Below, in pieces: positions 34,411 through 48,075 of a stretch of DNA of 64,000 nucleotides (the stretch's first letter is position 1; each line of letters opens with the position of its first letter). The DNA is from Tragulus kanchil (taxonomy: Eukaryota; Chordata; Mammalia; Artiodactyla; Tragulidae): assembly GCA_022376925.1 (NCBI GenBank), contig JAIOJX010000025.1, positions 137,785,301 through 137,849,300 of the forward strand, read 5' to 3'. The position numbers were made by a program, and so were the translations under genes. The notes beneath the pieces are model-generated. The model saw only the letters and a program-made list of their open reading frames with translations, ran no database searches and was not told where the DNA came from.

Positions 34411-36582
34411 CTAAATACATCCTGTATCTGGTATTTACCCTTACAACACGCTTCCCCTTGTGGTTACACATCAGAAAGAAGGCCACAGAGCCACCAAACT
34501 GGCAGACTCAATGACTGTTTTCGTAACCCATCAACTTTTACCAGTTTATGACTGTCTTTGAAGCAATGCTAGAGAAAGACATCAAGATCCTATCACCTTT
34601 GTTCCTCATCATGGACTCCTGGTTATTCCCAGGTGTCTCTCGTGGCAAAGAATCCAACTGGCAGTGCAGGAGACATAAAAAGATTCAGTCCTTGGGTTGG
34701 GAAGATTCCCTGGAGGAGGAAATGACAACCGACTCTAGTATTCTTGCCTCAAGAATCCCATGGACAGAGGAGCCTAGCAGGATACAGTCTATAGCATCAC
34801 AAAGAGTCGGACATGACTGAAGTGACTTCACACACACACACACATGCACACCCCAAGTCCTGACGCCAAGCCCTTGCCTTAAATAGCCCCTAGACTTCTT
34901 GTGAAGGGGGCACAGTTCTTGAGTCATGAGCCTACTGTGTTCCCTTTTCCGCCAGCTGAGAATAAAAGCCACATTTCTATTTCCTCCAAACTCTATCTCC
35001 ATATTTTTCATTTGGCTGCAGTAGGTAGAGAAGGCCAAGATTTTGGCTGGCAACACTACCCTTGGAGAGGGCTGCAGGAAGGGATGTCCATAGGAAGTAC
35101 CCAGGGTTCAACGAGGTCAGCCAGGTGGTGAAGGCATTCAGAGAAGCAGTTTGCCCTGACGGTCCATTAATTCCAGACAGCACAGGAGGAGTTTGGGGAG
35201 GCTGGAGAAGAGCAGGAAATTGGGTCAGATGAGTGGCGGTGGTCAGTGGCGGCTGAGGGTACAGACCCTGGGGAAGTCTTGGAGGTGGTGTGGCCTTCTG
35301 GTGGAATGTGAAGCATGATGGGATCAGATCTAATGAGCCCATGGGGAGGCTGGGTGTCCAGGTCAAGCTGAACAACATGGGCCCACTGGGCAGCACCTCT
35401 GCTGCTGACCTGGGTAGTGTGGCGGCCTGTGCGGGAAGCCAGGGGTGAGAGCCTCCTGCATCTGTCTATAGACAGAAGGGCATGGCCCGCAAAAAAGTCA
35501 TTGACATGAGGCTAAATACATCCTGTATCTGGTATTTACCCTTACAACACGCTTCCCCTTGTGGTTACACATCAGAAAGAAGGCCACAGAGCCACCAAAC
35601 TGGCAGACTCAATGACTGTTTTCGTAACCCATCAACTTTTACCAGTTTATGACTGTCTTTGAAGCAATGCTAGAGAAAGACATCAAGATCCTATCACCTT
35701 TGTTCCTCATCATGGACTCCTGGTTATTCCCAGGTGTCTCTCGTGGCAAAGAATCCAACTGGCAGTGCAGGAGACATAAAAAGATTCAGTCCTTGGGTTG
35801 GGAAGATTCCCTGGAGGAGGAAATGACAACCGACTCTAGTATTCTTGCCTCAAGAATCCCATGGACAGAGGAGCCTAGCAGGATACAGTCTATAGCATCA
35901 CAAAGAGTCGGACATGACTGAAGTGACTTCACACACACACACACACATGCACACCCCAAGTCCTGACGCCAAGCCCTTGCCTTAAATAGCCCCTAGACTT
36001 CTTGTGAAGGGGGCACAGTTCTTGAGTCATGAGCCTACTGTGTTCCCTTTTCCGCCAGCTGAGAATAAAAGCCACATTTCTATTTCCTCCAAACTCTATC
36101 TCCATATTTTTCATTTGGCTGCAGTAGGTAGAGAAGGCCAAGATTTTGGCTGGCAACACTACCCTTGGAGAGGGCTGCAGGGAAGGGATGTCCATAGGAA
36201 GTACCCAGGGTTCAACGAGGTCAGCCAGGTGGTGAAGGCATTCAGAGAAGCAGTTTGCCCTGACGGTCCATTAATTCCAGACAGCACAGGAGGAGTTTGG
36301 GGAGGCTGGAGAAGAGCAGGAAATTGGGTCAGATGAGTGGCGGTGGTCAGTGGCGGCTGAGGGTACAGACCCTGGGGAAGTCTTGGAGGTGGTGTGGCCT
36401 TCTGGTGGAATGTGAAGCATGATGGGATCAGATCTAATGAGCCCATGGGGAGGCTGGGTGTCCAGGTCAAGCTGAACAACATGGGCCCACTGGGCAGCAC
36501 TCCTCTGCTGCTGACCTGGGTAGTGTGGCGGCCTGTGCGGGAAGCCAGGGGGTGAGAGCCTCCTGCATCTGTCTATAGACAG
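34411..36582. repeat. Tandem duplication 12 (period 1101 bp)
   Basis: Block 34411-35475 recurs at 35512-36582 with 36 bp of filler. Single-base losses in copy 1 concentrate in its last 420 bp (for example CAGCACCTCTG where copy 2 has CAGCACTCCTCTG). The minus-strand frames of 113-139 codons here are proline-rich but match nothing I know. Confidence 0.95.
34630..34848 (-). repeat. Bov-tA SINE with CA tail (copy 1)
   Basis: GTGTCTCTCGTGGCAAAGAA, TTGGGAAGATTCCCTGGAGG, CATGGACAGAGGAGCCTAGC, CAAAGAGTCGGACATGACTG then (CA)n. Second copy at about 35731-35950, where the CA tract is longer. Confidence 0.85.
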
Positions 36583-37574
36583 GGAAGGGCTGGCAGTGCA
36601 GGCACAACAGAGCAGAAAGAAAGAATTAGAAAATTAATTAATCACAGTTCTGATTCAGTTGCACCATAAAGAATAATCACACACCAGCTTACGTAGAAGA
36701 GGGATTAGGGATATAATTTATTAGAAAGTATTGGATCAGTTTGGTTCTCCCTGGGAATTGTAAAACTACAAAACTCCAAGGCTGCTTTTGAAATGAACTT
36801 ACGCTCTCAACCCCGCTGTCACACTAATGACTTGGTCAATCTATAGTTAAAACATGCAGATGATTTACTTAGATGGGATAAGCCTAAATAAGATCTTTCT
36901 ACAGAGTTCTTTCCTGCTGTGAACGTAGATTAGTGTCGTCAGAACAGAAAGTATTCAGACTTGATTCTGCTGAAAAACACATTGTGACATTGGCAGGCAT
37001 TCAATTGTTATTTGTGACAGATAATCTTATGATATATTGCTTTGTTTCTAACTACAGTATTTCATAATTCGAAGATCCACAAGTGGATGGCTAGTTGATA
37101 AAATTATCATTCTCTACATAATACACCATACAAAATACATATTAAAATTAAGGCATACCTATATATACCAATAAAGGAGAAAAAAAGGGAGATATATCAT
37201 ACAACATACAGAATGTGTGCTTAGAGAGAGAGAGTGAAAGGGTTCATACACGAAAGACAGTTACATATAATAGATAATTTTTAGATATTACTTCCTGAGG
37301 ATAGAAACACTGAATATTTCATTTTGAAGTTTCTGCAGTGTTCATATCTTTTTTTATAGCACCTGGCACAGAGGGATGATGGACAAATAAACAAGGACTA
37401 TTTATCATGACCAGCAGAGAATCTCAAAGATCAATCAAAAGGTATTAACATTCCTTAAATAAATCATGTTTGTCCTTTAAGCTTGTCTGAAAATTCACTT
37501 TGCTCTGACTAGTGTACTTCCAAAGCGCCTTCATTTCGTATTTTTCAAGTAAAACCACATTTGCAGCTAGCTGG
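36583..37574. other. Single-copy AT-rich DNA, nothing recognised
   Basis: A short GA-rich run lies near 37220. No gene or repeat family recognised. Confidence 0.5.
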
Positions 37575-39803
37575 GTGTCCTGTGTCCAAATGGTGATTTG
37601 CAGAACTGGCGACCTAGTGACCCTTGCAGAAATCTATCAGCATGAGTTGGTAATCAAAGGGGGTCGTTTCTTGACTGAAGAAGCAGTTCTTTCCTGGGTT
37701 CTGGGGTGCCCAGAGGAGGGAAGATAGAGAGATGGAATAGGACGGAGTCTTCCCTTTCACTGCCCAAGTCTCAGGGCTGATGGAGAGGTTTACAGTGAAA
37801 CTGAAGGGCCTGGAGAAGATGCCCACTTCATCCCACAACAGACTGAAAGACCAGAGTATAGAATTGGCTCTGTTACCAAGTACAAGCTTGCTCTGCTCTC
37901 CAAACGATACGCCAATGGACCAGAGATGAGGTTTTGAGGCGAGGAACACGACTTTTTTTGGAAAGCTGGCTGACCAAGAAGATGGCAGAGTAATGTCTCA
38001 AAATAACCATCTTGTTATTGTCTGGATGCCAGGCTTTTAGATCAGAGACGGGGGGAGGAGGAAACCAAGTAAAAAGGCCTTTTAATCTTGCAAGTATCTC
38101 CAAGAATGGCAAGCCTTGGGCAAGGGATGTGTTCCTTTCTTCCTTCCTGCTATGCAGACTGTGGACAGGGTTCTGAACAAAGGCATTGTAGCTTAACAGT
38201 CAGGCAGAGAGGAGGGATTCTCAGAGGCAGGCCATTATGTGTGATTATAATAACAAAAATGGGCAAAAGGAACAGATGTAGCATAGAAGAGTCAAAATGG
38301 ACTCTTCCCTGGTAAAGCTTTGGGCCCAGAGACATTCCCAGGGCAGCAGCAGAAGTTTCGGGAGGAGGCCAAAGAAGAATCTGAGTGGTTAAGCTCCTAA
38401 ACACAGCAGATACCACCTTGAGGATGCCTAAAATGCAGAGGACTTTTAAGGAGAGGATAAAACGGTGGCCATGATTTACTATGACCTGAGCAATGACGCT
38501 GATAGGACTACATTTGCACTGGCGATCTGTCTGGGGCTCACGCGCACTATCAAATGAGGTGTCAGAAGTTAGTCAACCTCTCCAGGAGTCAAGGTCCACA
38601 GTTTCTGCTCTGATGGGGGGTAGAATGCGGAGCAGATTATATATTCCTTACTTCCAGGACTTGGATCCCTTAAAACCTATGGTCATATCTGCATTGTGTC
38701 CTGTGTCCAAATGGTGATTTGCAGAACTTGCGACCTAGTGACCCTTGCAGAAATCTATCAGCATGAGTTGGTACTCAAAGGGGGTCGTTTCTTGACTGAA
38801 GAAGCAGTTCTTTCCTGGGCTCTGGGGTGCCCAGAGGAGGGAAGATAGAGATGGAATAGGACGAGTCTTCTTTCACTGCCCAAGTCTCAGGGCTGATGGA
38901 GAGGTTTACAGTGAAACTGAAGGGCCTGGAGAAGATGCCCACTTCATCCCACAACAGACTGAAAGACCAGAGTATAGAATTGGCTCTGTTACCAAGTACA
39001 AGCTTGCTCTGCTCTCCAAACGATACGCCAATGGACCAGAGATGAGGTTTTGAGGCGAGGAACACGACTTTTTTTGGAAAGCTGGCTGACCAAGAAGATG
39101 GCAGAGTAATGTCTCAAAATAACCATCTTGTTATTGTCTGGATGCCAGGCTTTTAGATCAGAGACGGGGGGAGGAGGAAACCAAGTAAAAAGGCCTTTTA
39201 ATCTTGCAAGTATCTCCAAGAATGGCAAGCCTTGGGCAAGGGATGTGTTCCTTTCTTCCTTCCTGCTATGCAGACTGTGGACAGGGTTCTGAACAAAGGC
39301 ATTGTAGCTTAACAGTCAGGCAGAGAGGAGGGATTCTCAGAGGCAGGCCATTATGTGTGATTATAATAACAAAAATGGGCAAAAGGAACAGATGTAGCAT
39401 AGAAGAGTCAAAATGGACTCTTCCCTGGTAAAGCTTTGGGCCCAGAGACATTCCCAGGGCAGCAGCAGAAGTTTCGGGAGGAGGCCAAAGAAGAATCTGA
39501 GTGGTTAAGCTCCTAAACACAGCAGATACCACCTTGAGGATGCCTAAAATGCAGAGGACTTTTAAGGAGAGGATAAAACGGTGGCCATGATTTACTATGA
39601 CCTGAGCAATGACGCTGATAGGACTACATTTGCACTGGCGATCTGTCTGGGGCTCACGTACGCACTATCAAATGAGGTGTCAGAAGTTAGTCAACCTCTC
39701 CAGGAGTCAAGGTCCACAGTTTCTGCTCTGATGGGGGGTAGAATGCGGAGCAGATTATATATTCCTTACTTCCAGGACTTGGATCCCTTAAAAACCTATG
39801 GTC
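37575..39803. repeat. Tandem duplication 13 (period about 1115-1121 bp)
   Basis: Block 37575-38684 recurs at 38696-39803 with 11 bp of filler. Copy 2 lost several bases in its first 190 bp (for example GATAGAGAGATGG reduced to GATAGAGATGG). Confidence 0.95.
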
Positions 39804-41758
39804 TATAGGACTGCATTTGAATTTAGGTCATAACTTCTTTAGCATTGCTGAAGACTGCCAAAATACTTGGTTTCTCTTTGTAAACTGAAATTCCTCTGTG
39901 CTAAGATCATAAAAATTAATGGCATCTGCAATTTACCTTTGAGTTCCAAATCCAATTTTTTTATGCTACATCTCCACTTGACATTGTGATGGAAATTGTT
40001 CTCTTTGAACACTTAAATCAAACACTAATCACATAAAATTCATTTTTCAAAGAAGAGCCCCATGAACTTGGAATCTTTGAAAATGTACTTGATAGGAAGA
40101 TAAACTGTCGAGTATACCTAGATAAGAATAGCAGGGTTAAGAGAAAATAATGAAAGCCCAGTGGCACTTGCTACCAGCCTTCATTCAGGTACTAGGCTGT
40201 ATGTAACTTTTAGCAAAGCTAGGTCTTTAATTTAAGAATGTGCCATAGGCTTTATTGGAAAAGACATAAATAATGGAGCTGGAGCCTGGAAAATGGCAAA
40301 CTGGCTCAACTTCTTGGAGCATCATTCGTCAGATCCAGCTGCAAAAGCTAGAAGGTATAAAAAATGCATGCAGGATTTCTTTTTAAGCATTAACACACCA
40401 CTACTTTAAATGTTGGTTCTGACTGAGAAATTCCTCTCTGCAGGTGTTTTTTTACCCCCTGTAACCTCAGTAAGCTGCCAGAGCCTCAGGAGACTAAACA
40501 AATTGCTAACTTAAAAATTCATTATAGTATCTACTCACTTTCCAAGACATAAAATGTGCTCTATAATTTGCTCATCTGAATCCCCAGGGACCTTAATCAC
40601 CAAGGCCCCATGAGCTCATATGACGCCATCTCTCATCTATTATTAATATACTGGACAAGTTCTTAAAATGCATTCCCACATGACGTTTTGATAAAACGGT
40701 GGCCATGCTACAATTTGGCACTGGCGATCTGTCTGGGGCTCACGTACGCACTATCAAATGAGGTGTCAGAAGTTAGTCAACCTCTCCAGGAGTCAAGGTC
40801 CACAGTTTCTGCTCTGATGGGGGGTAGAATGCGGAGCAGATTATATATTCCTTACTTCCAGGACTTGGATCCCTTAAAAACCTATGGTCTATAGGACTGC
40901 ATTTGAATTTAGGTCATAACTTCTTTAGCATTGCTGAAGACTGCCAAAATACTTGGTTTCTCTTTGTAAACTGAAATTCCTCTGTGCTAAGATCATAAAA
41001 ATTAATGGCATCTGCAATTTACCTTTGAGTTCCAAATCCAATTTTTTTATGCTACATCTCCACTTGACATTGTGATGGAAATTGTTCTCTTTGAACACTT
41101 AAATCAAACACTAATCACATAAAATTCATTTTTCAAAGAAGAGCCCCATGAACTTGGAATCTTTGAAAATGTACTTGATAGGAAGATAAACTGTCGAGTA
41201 TACCTAGATAAGAATAGCAGGGTTAAGAGAAAATAATGAAAGCCCAGTGGCACTTGCTACCAGCCTTCATTCAGGTACTAGGCTGTATGTAACTTTTAGC
41301 AAAGCTAGGTCTTTAATTTAAGAATGTGCCATAGGCTTTATTGGAAAAGACATAAATAATGGAGCTGGAGCCTGGAAAATGGCAAACTGGCTCAACTTCT
41401 TGGAGCATCATTCGTCAGATCCAGCTGCAAAAGCTAGAAGGTATAAAAAATGCATGCAGGATTTCTTTTTAAGCATTAACACACCACTACTTTAAATGTT
41501 GGTTCTGACTGAGAAATTCCTCTCTGCAGGTGTTTTTTTACCCCCTGTAACCTCAGTAAGCTGCCAGAGCCTCAGGAGACTAAACAAATTGCTAACTTAA
41601 AAATTCATTATAGTATCTACTCACTTTCCAAGACATAAAATGTGCTCTATAATTTGCTCATCTGAATCCCCAGGGACCTTAATCACCAAGGCCCCATGAG
41701 CTCATATGACGCCATCTCTCATCTATTATTAATATACTGGACAGTTCTTAAAATGCAT
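39572..41758. repeat. Tandem duplication 14 (period 1085 bp)
   Basis: Block 39572-40673 recurs at 40690-41758 with 16 bp of filler. Copy 2 lacks about 47 bp near its start (after GGTGGCCATG). The CACTGGCGATCTGTCTGGGG stretch occurs three times through overlap with duplication 13. Confidence 0.95.
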
Positions 41759-42915
41759 CACACCCAAAAGTCCTAAAATAAGAAGTGAAAATGCCACTGG
41801 CCAGCACATTAATTTTCCCGAGGCAAGCAATATCAAAAGTGATGACAAAGATGACAGCAAACTACTAGATTCCCAGGCAGGACGTGTGAAGGGTTAAACT
41901 CTATAACCTGCATTTACTGACAGATGGTAACAAACAGATAATGAAGTCAAGGGTGCGAAATCACTGTTAGAAATTAACGAATGAAAGGTATTCAGTTCTG
42001 TGCAGCTATGAAAGATACTGTAAAGTTAAAAGGAAAAGTATGAAATTTAAGTCAGCAATATTTTGAAAATACAAAGACATCTGGGCATAGGCTCAGATAA
42101 AGTAGCTGGCTCCTTATCTTATCACATTTCAATGTCTCTCATAAATATGGCACATAAATTCAAGACGGGTGTAACTCAAGTAGGCCCACTCAAGACACTA
42201 CCACTAAGAAAAGGCTCACAGGAAAAAGAAGGAGACAAGCATCCAAAGGAGGAAACCGACCCAGACTTGGGGCAAAGTGGGATTCCTGAGAAAGAGATGA
42301 AAGAGTGGAAAATGGGTGCTACTGATACTTTCAAATGGAGTCTAGGTCATGATAAAAAATCAGATTTTCTTTCTCCCTAAGACTGGGCCTTAGTTCAAAG
42401 CACTTCCTAAACATTTAGTCAATAGGCAAATATAGGATAATGAATTAAATAGATAAAGGACTAGAAAGGCCTAACCAAGAAAAAAAAATCAAAAAACAAA
42501 AACTTTCATGGATTATGTACGGATAAAGTTTCATCCTAAAGAATACAGCACTTTCTAAATGCAGTGGTTAGGCGGAGGCAGAAAACAATCTGATTAGAAA
42601 GAGGTACAAGAAGAGTCCTAGAACTCCAAGAGTTTGGCCAGTAATAATCCATTATGGATGAGATCAGAGTTAAGCAAAGATGAGATGGAATGGCTAAATT
42701 GAGAGTATGATCTGACTGTAGCTCAGTCTCGATGATGTTAGCATATGTGATGAGGGAACGTGTCTCACAGATCAGTAATCAGCCTAGAAGCCACAGGAAC
42801 AAGGGTGCAAGGAGCCCTCGCTAGCCAGACCCGGCTGGAGGGATCACATCAGTTCCCTCTACACATGCTCTCAGCTACCAGGCCTCCCCTTGGTCTGGAT
42901 AAAAGATCCCTCAAG
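41759..42915. other. Single-copy DNA, no gene recognised
   Basis: A 105-codon plus-strand frame (42063-42380) is rich in Lys and Glu but has no recognisable domain, flanking splice sites or homology I can name. Confidence 0.45.
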
Positions 42916-42924
42916 ACCACCTGT

Positions 42925-43080
42925 GTATTTTGTTTATTTTTTTCTTTCTGTCGTTTTTCTTTTTTTTTACTCTTATTCTTTCTTTATTTTTTGCTTGATT
43001 TATTGTCGTTTCTATTTTATTTTTTAATTCTATATTTTTTAATTTATCATATTTTTTTCCTAAGTATCTTCAATTGTGTC
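42925..43080. repeat. T-rich low-complexity tract
   Basis: About 150 bp composed mostly of T with scattered C and A (TTTTTTTCTTTCTG and similar). It makes a leucine/phenylalanine-rich frame that is not a gene. Confidence 0.8.
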
Positions 43081-43378
43081 TTCGCTTTGTATCCCTTTGA
43101 CTATGAATTCAGTCCTTCGATACCCTGACGCAGGATTTATAAAATGATAAAAATGAATAATTTGTGACTGGAAACAGATATTCTCCATCAAAATTAATAT
43201 ATCAACATTGGATTTACACCATTCTCTTGTAACTTAGCATGAGTCTGTCCTCTCATGTCAAGAGGTCTTTCACAAGGCAACGGCATATACACTTCTGAAA
43301 CTATAGCGCTAACATCAGAGCCAGATGACAGGAATCTCACCACCCTGTGGGGCATCTTGGCAGCCAGTCAACGAGACC

Positions 43379-43770
43379 TTTTTTTTTTTTTCTTCTACAG
43401 AGTTTTGTTGTTTACAGCTCTATATAATCCCAAATCCATCACAGGCATATCTTTGATCCCTCCCACCTGAGCCCTTGATCCTGCCCCTCCAGGTGGTTGC
43501 GTGGCCCCCATGCAAGATCCCTTAGTTCCACAGTACATTCACAAGGGTTATCTCTTTTACATATGATAATACAGGTTTCCATGTTACTCTTTCGAGACTT
43601 CTCACTCACTCTTTCCTCCTCTCAATGTCCATAGGTCTGTTCTCTATGTCTATTTCTCCATCACTGTTCTGCATATGTATTTATCGATACCATCTTACTA
43701 GATTTAAATATATGTTAGTACACTGTATTTTTCCTTTCAACTAGACCCTTTTAAGTGACTGTACCCTTTC
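43379..43770 (-). repeat. L1 3' UTR
   Basis: Begins with a T-run and AGAGTTTTGTTGTTTACAGC, then CCATGTTACTCTTTCGAGAC, CAATGTCCATAGGTCTGTTC and TCTATGTCTATTTCTCCATC: the reverse complement of the ruminant L1 3' UTR. Same family region as 21208-21385 but longer. Confidence 0.8.
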
Positions 43771-43971
43771 ATGTTACAAAAAAAAAAAAAAGAAATATGT
43801 AAGAATACATGATCTACTTAATATCCTATGAATCTAGCACTGGATATTGATGGTGAATCATAAATCAACAACCACACAAATCAACAACTATTACCAAACC
43901 CACTAGACTCTTCAAAAATAGACACTATATTTTGTTCGTTCTGGGCCCTAACACAATGTCTGATATCTATT

Positions 43972-44172
43972 GTATGCTCAGTCACTCAGTCATGTCCAAC
44001 TCTTTGTGATCTCATGGACTGTAGCCCATCAGGCTCCTCTGTCCATGGAATTTCCCAGGCAAGACTACTGGAGTGGGTTGCCCTTTCCTTCTCTAGGGAA
44101 TCTTCCCCACCCAGGGATCAAACTCACGCTTCTGCATTGACAGGCAGATTCTTTACCACTGAGCTGCCTGAC
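43972..44172 (+). repeat. Bov-A2 SINE (copy 1)
   Basis: CAGTCACTCAGTCATGTCCA, CATGGACTGTAGCCCATCAG, CAAGACTACTGGAGTGGGTT, CTTCCCCACCCAGGGATCAA, CTTTACCACTGAGCTGCC. Second copy, lacking its first bases, at about 45121-45312. Confidence 0.9.
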
Positions 44173-46265
44173 ATACATTAGGGACCTGAGAAGTATTTTT
44201 GAATAAGTAAAATATTAAGAAAGGGAAACTTAAGGAAAAAAAGAGAAAGAGTTCAGTTCTTTCCAGAAGATGAAACTGCTGGTGAGACAGGATGACTTTT
44301 CATATGACTACTATGCCAAGTGCTTTCCACCTTTCTGAGTATTCATAAACATTTTGGAGGACAGAGAAAACTGGGAAAATAGATCCATCATGTAACTGGA
44401 CAAAATACGTGGTGGTGAAGATGCAAATTGTTTTTGCTTTAATATAAACAAAGACTGAGATTATTTAAAAATCATTTCTTATGCACTCTTCATCTTGAAG
44501 AAAAGATACATGTGAAAGTCCACTGCATTTGTCTATCACTTGACTTGGGAATAAGTAGCCTATAGTGATAAGTTACAGCCAAAAAAAATATGATAGAAAA
44601 ATAGAATAACAACCCAGAAAAAGGGGTGCCTAAAAAACCTGTCCTTCTGTTGTCCTTATGTCATTTGAAGAAGCAGACAGAAATAAACCATAGCAGATAA
44701 TTCAGGATGCTCTTACCTTTGTCATGGAGACCCAGCAGGACTTTTGCACACACTCTGGACACTACTTTGTCATATTATACTGCCTTGAAACATTATGAAC
44801 TCCCTAACACTAAAGTTGGACCATAAAGAAGGCTGAGAGCCAAAGAACTGATAACTTTGAACTGCGGTGTTGGAGAAGACTCTTAAGAGTCCCTTGGACT
44901 GCAAAGAGATCAAATCAGTCAATCTTAAAGGAAATCAACCCTGAATATTCACTGCAAGGATTGATGCTGAAGCTGAAGCTCCAATACTTTGGCCACCTGA
45001 TGTGAGGAGCCAGCTCTTTGAAAAAGACCCTGACATTGGGAAAAATAGAAGGCAAAAGGTAAAGAAGACAACAGAGGATGAGATGATTGGATGGCAGGCT
45101 CCTTGAAAGTAAGTTCTAGTTCACTCAGTCATGTCCAACTCTTTGTGATCTCATGGACTGTAGCCCATCAGGCTCCTCTGTCCATGGAATTTCCCAGGCA
45201 AGACTACTGGAGTGGGTTGCCCTTTCCTTCTCTAGGGAATCTTCCCCACCCAGGGATCAAACTCACGCTTCTGCATTGACAGGCAGATTCTTTACCACTG
45301 AGCTGCCTGACATACATTAGGGACCTGAGAAGTATTTTTGAATAAGTAAAATATTAAGAAAGGGAAACTTAAGGAAAAAAAGAGAAAGAGTTCAGTTCTT
45401 TCCAGAAGATGAAACTGCTGGTGAGACAGGATGACTTTTCATATGACTACTATGCCAAGTGCTTTCCACCTTTCTGAGTATTCATAAACATTTTTGGAGG
45501 ACAGAGAAAACTGTGAAAATAGATCCATCATGTAACTGGACAAAATACGTGGTGGTGAAGATGCAAATTGTTTTTGCTTTAATATAAACAAAGACTGAGA
45601 TTATTTAAAAATCATTTCTTATGCACTCTTCATCTTGAAGAAAAGATACATGTGAAAGTCCACTGCATTTGTCTATCACTTGACTTGGGAATAAGTAGCC
45701 TATAGTGATAAGTTACAGCCAAAAAAAATATGATAGAAAAATAGAATAACAACCCAGAAAAAGGGGTGCCTAAAAAACCTGTCCTTCTGTTGTCCTTATG
45801 TCATTTGAAGAAGCAGACAGAAATAAACCATAGCAGATAATTCAGGATGCTCTTACCTTTGTCATGGAGACCCAGCAGGACTTTTGCACACACTCTGGAC
45901 ACTACTTTGTCATATTATACTGCCTTGAAACATTATGAACTCCCTAACACTAAAGTTGGACCATAAAGAAGGCTGAGAGCCAAAGAACTGATAACTTTGA
46001 ACTGCGGTGTTGGAGAAGACTCTTAAGAGTCCCTTGGACTGCAAAGAGATCAAATCAGTCAATCTTAAAGGAAATCAACCCTGAATATTCACTGCAAGGA
46101 TTGATGCTGAAGCTGAAGCTCCAATACTTTGGCCACCTGATGTGAGGAGCCAGCTCTTTGAAAAAGACCCTGACATTGGGAAAAATAGAAGGCAAAAGGT
46201 AAAGAAGACAACAGAGGATGAGATGATTGGATGGCAGGCTCCTTGAAAGTAAGTTCTAGTTCACT
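43982..46265. repeat. Tandem duplication 15 (period 1139 bp)
   Basis: Block 43982-45125 recurs at 45121-46265, sharing TCACT at the junction. The first junction falls inside a Bov-A2 element. Confidence 0.95.
44850..45100 (+). repeat. BovB LINE fragment (three copies)
   Basis: TTTGAACTGCGGTGTTGGAG, CCCTTGGACTGCAAAGAGAT, CCAATACTTTGGCCACCTGA and GACAACAGAGGATGAGATGA are the distal ORF2/3' region of BovB in forward orientation. Copies at about 45990-46240 and 47125-47375 come from duplications 15 and 16. Frameshifted and truncated. Confidence 0.9.
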
Positions 46266-48075
46266 ACTGTATTTATAAGCCTGGAACAGCATTTGAGATA
46301 TAGTAAGGGCTCAATAACTACCCTGAGCTGCTTTCTTAAATTCATTTTGGATCCACTCTGAATGACAGGCCCTATCATCCCCAATTTAAAAATGAGCCCT
46401 CTGAGGCTCAGAAAGGCTAAGTCATTTTCCCAAAATCACATAGCAAGTGAGTAGCAGAGTCAGGATTAGAACTTCGCACTCTCTGATTGTAAAATTCTGT
46501 TGAGTACACTAAAGTACTGTCAGACTTCTTGAGTAACTTGCTCATAGTAAATGAATTGTTCCTACTGAATTAGAAATAAAGACAAGACTGGAAACTATAA
46601 GTGTACTGTGAATAACAGGTAAGATACATCCAAAAATCACTCCCATTTCCTAAGGTTATTGGAGACAAGCTTTTGTACAACCTGGGCCTCAGCTGAATAA
46701 TCAGTAGCATGCTGCTGAAGAGGCCATTCCTGGAGGAATATTTTGTCAATAATTAGAACTTTCTTTTCTAGGACTCTAGGTCCAATAAATCTTAAACGGG
46801 TTTGATATATTGATTTCTGAGCAAACAAATAAAACTAGTAAAAGAAAATTGTGAAACTGTAAGGTCCACTGCAACTTTCCTAGGCAACCACATCAGATAC
46901 TGCTGATAGCCACCTACTCAGTCTTAGGACTTCCAAGTTTCCAAGAAGCAGACAGAAATAAACCATAGCAGATAATTCAGGATGCTCTTACCTTTGTCAT
47001 GGAGACCCAGCAGGACTTTTGCACACTCTGGACACTACTTTGTCATATTATACTGCCTTGAAACATTATGAACTCCCTAACACTAAAGTTGGACCATAAA
47101 GAAGGCTGAGAGCCAAAGAACTGATAACTTTGAACTGCGGTGTTGGAGAAGACTCTTAAGAGTCCCTTGGACTGCAAAGAGATCAAATCAGTCAATCTTA
47201 AAGGAAATCAACCCTGAATATTCACTGCAAGGATTGATGCTGAAGCTGAAGCTCCAATACTTTGGCCACCTGATGTGAGGAGCCAGCTCTTTGAAAAAGA
47301 CCCTGACATTGGGAAAAATAGAAGGCAAAAGGTAAAGAAGACAACAGAGGATGAGATGATTGGATGGCAGGCTCCTTGAAAGTAAGTTCTAGTTCACTAC
47401 TGTATTTATAAGCCTGGAACAGCATTTGAGATATAGTAAGGGCTCAATAACTACCCTGAGCTGCTTTCTTAAATTCATTTTGGATCCACTCTGAATGACA
47501 GGCCCTATCATCCCCAATTTAAAAATGAGCCCTCTGAGGCTCAGAAAGGCTAAGTCATTTTCCCAAAATCACATAGCAAGTGAGTAGCAGAGTCAGGATT
47601 AGAACTTCGCACTCTCTGATTGTAAAATTCTGTTGAGTACACTAAAGTACTGTCAGACTTCTTGAGTAACTTGCTCATAGTAAATGAATTGTTCCTACTG
47701 AATTAGAAATAAAGACAAGACTGGAAACTATAAGTGTACTGTGAATAACAGGTAAGATACATCCAAAAATCACTCCCATTTCCTAAGGTTATTGGAGACA
47801 AGCTTTTGTACAACCTGGGCCTCAGCTGAATAATCAGTAGCATGCTGCTGAAGAGGCCATTCCTGGAGGAATATTTTGTCAATAATTAGAACTTTCTTTT
47901 CTAGGACTCTAGGTCCAATAAATCTTAAACGGGTTTGATATATTGATTTCTGAGCAAACAAATAAAACTAGTAAAAGAAAATTGTGAAACTGTAAGGTCC
48001 ACTGCAACTTTCCTAGGCAACCACATCAGATACTGCTGATAGCCACCTACTCAGTCTTAGGACTTCCAAGTTTCC
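45809..48075. repeat. Tandem duplication 16 (period 1134 bp)
   Basis: Block 45809-46942 is directly followed by 46943-48075. It overlaps duplication 15, so the GAAGCAGACAGAAATAAACC segment is present at 44670, 45809 and 46944. Confidence 0.95.
46365..46505 (+). repeat. MIR SINE (two copies)
   Basis: CCCAATTTAAAAATGAGCCC, TCTGAGGCTCAGAAAGGCTA, CACATAGCAAGTGAGTAGCA, GTCAGGATTAGAACTTCGC. Second copy at about 47499-47640. Just upstream (46266-46320), GCTCAATAACTACC resembles an L2 3' end. Confidence 0.8.

Noticed and set aside
34977..35396. Proline-rich 139-codon minus-strand frame (113-codon version at 36159-36500)
   Set aside because: The frame changes between the two copies because of one-base indels. 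No homology recognised.
42063..42380. 105-codon Lys/Glu-rich frame
   Set aside because: No recognisable domain, promoter or splice context. Composition reflects A-rich DNA.
44850..45100. Possible active BovB element
   Set aside because: Only the distal ORF2/3' region is present, with frame breaks. The three copies are tandem-block duplicates.
46637..46828. Possible exon on the minus strand after an acceptor-like TTTGTTTGCTCAG, copied at 47770-47961
   Set aside because: No convincing donor (only CAG followed by GTTGTA), no domain recognised, and its phase would not continue the CNBD exon without a stop.
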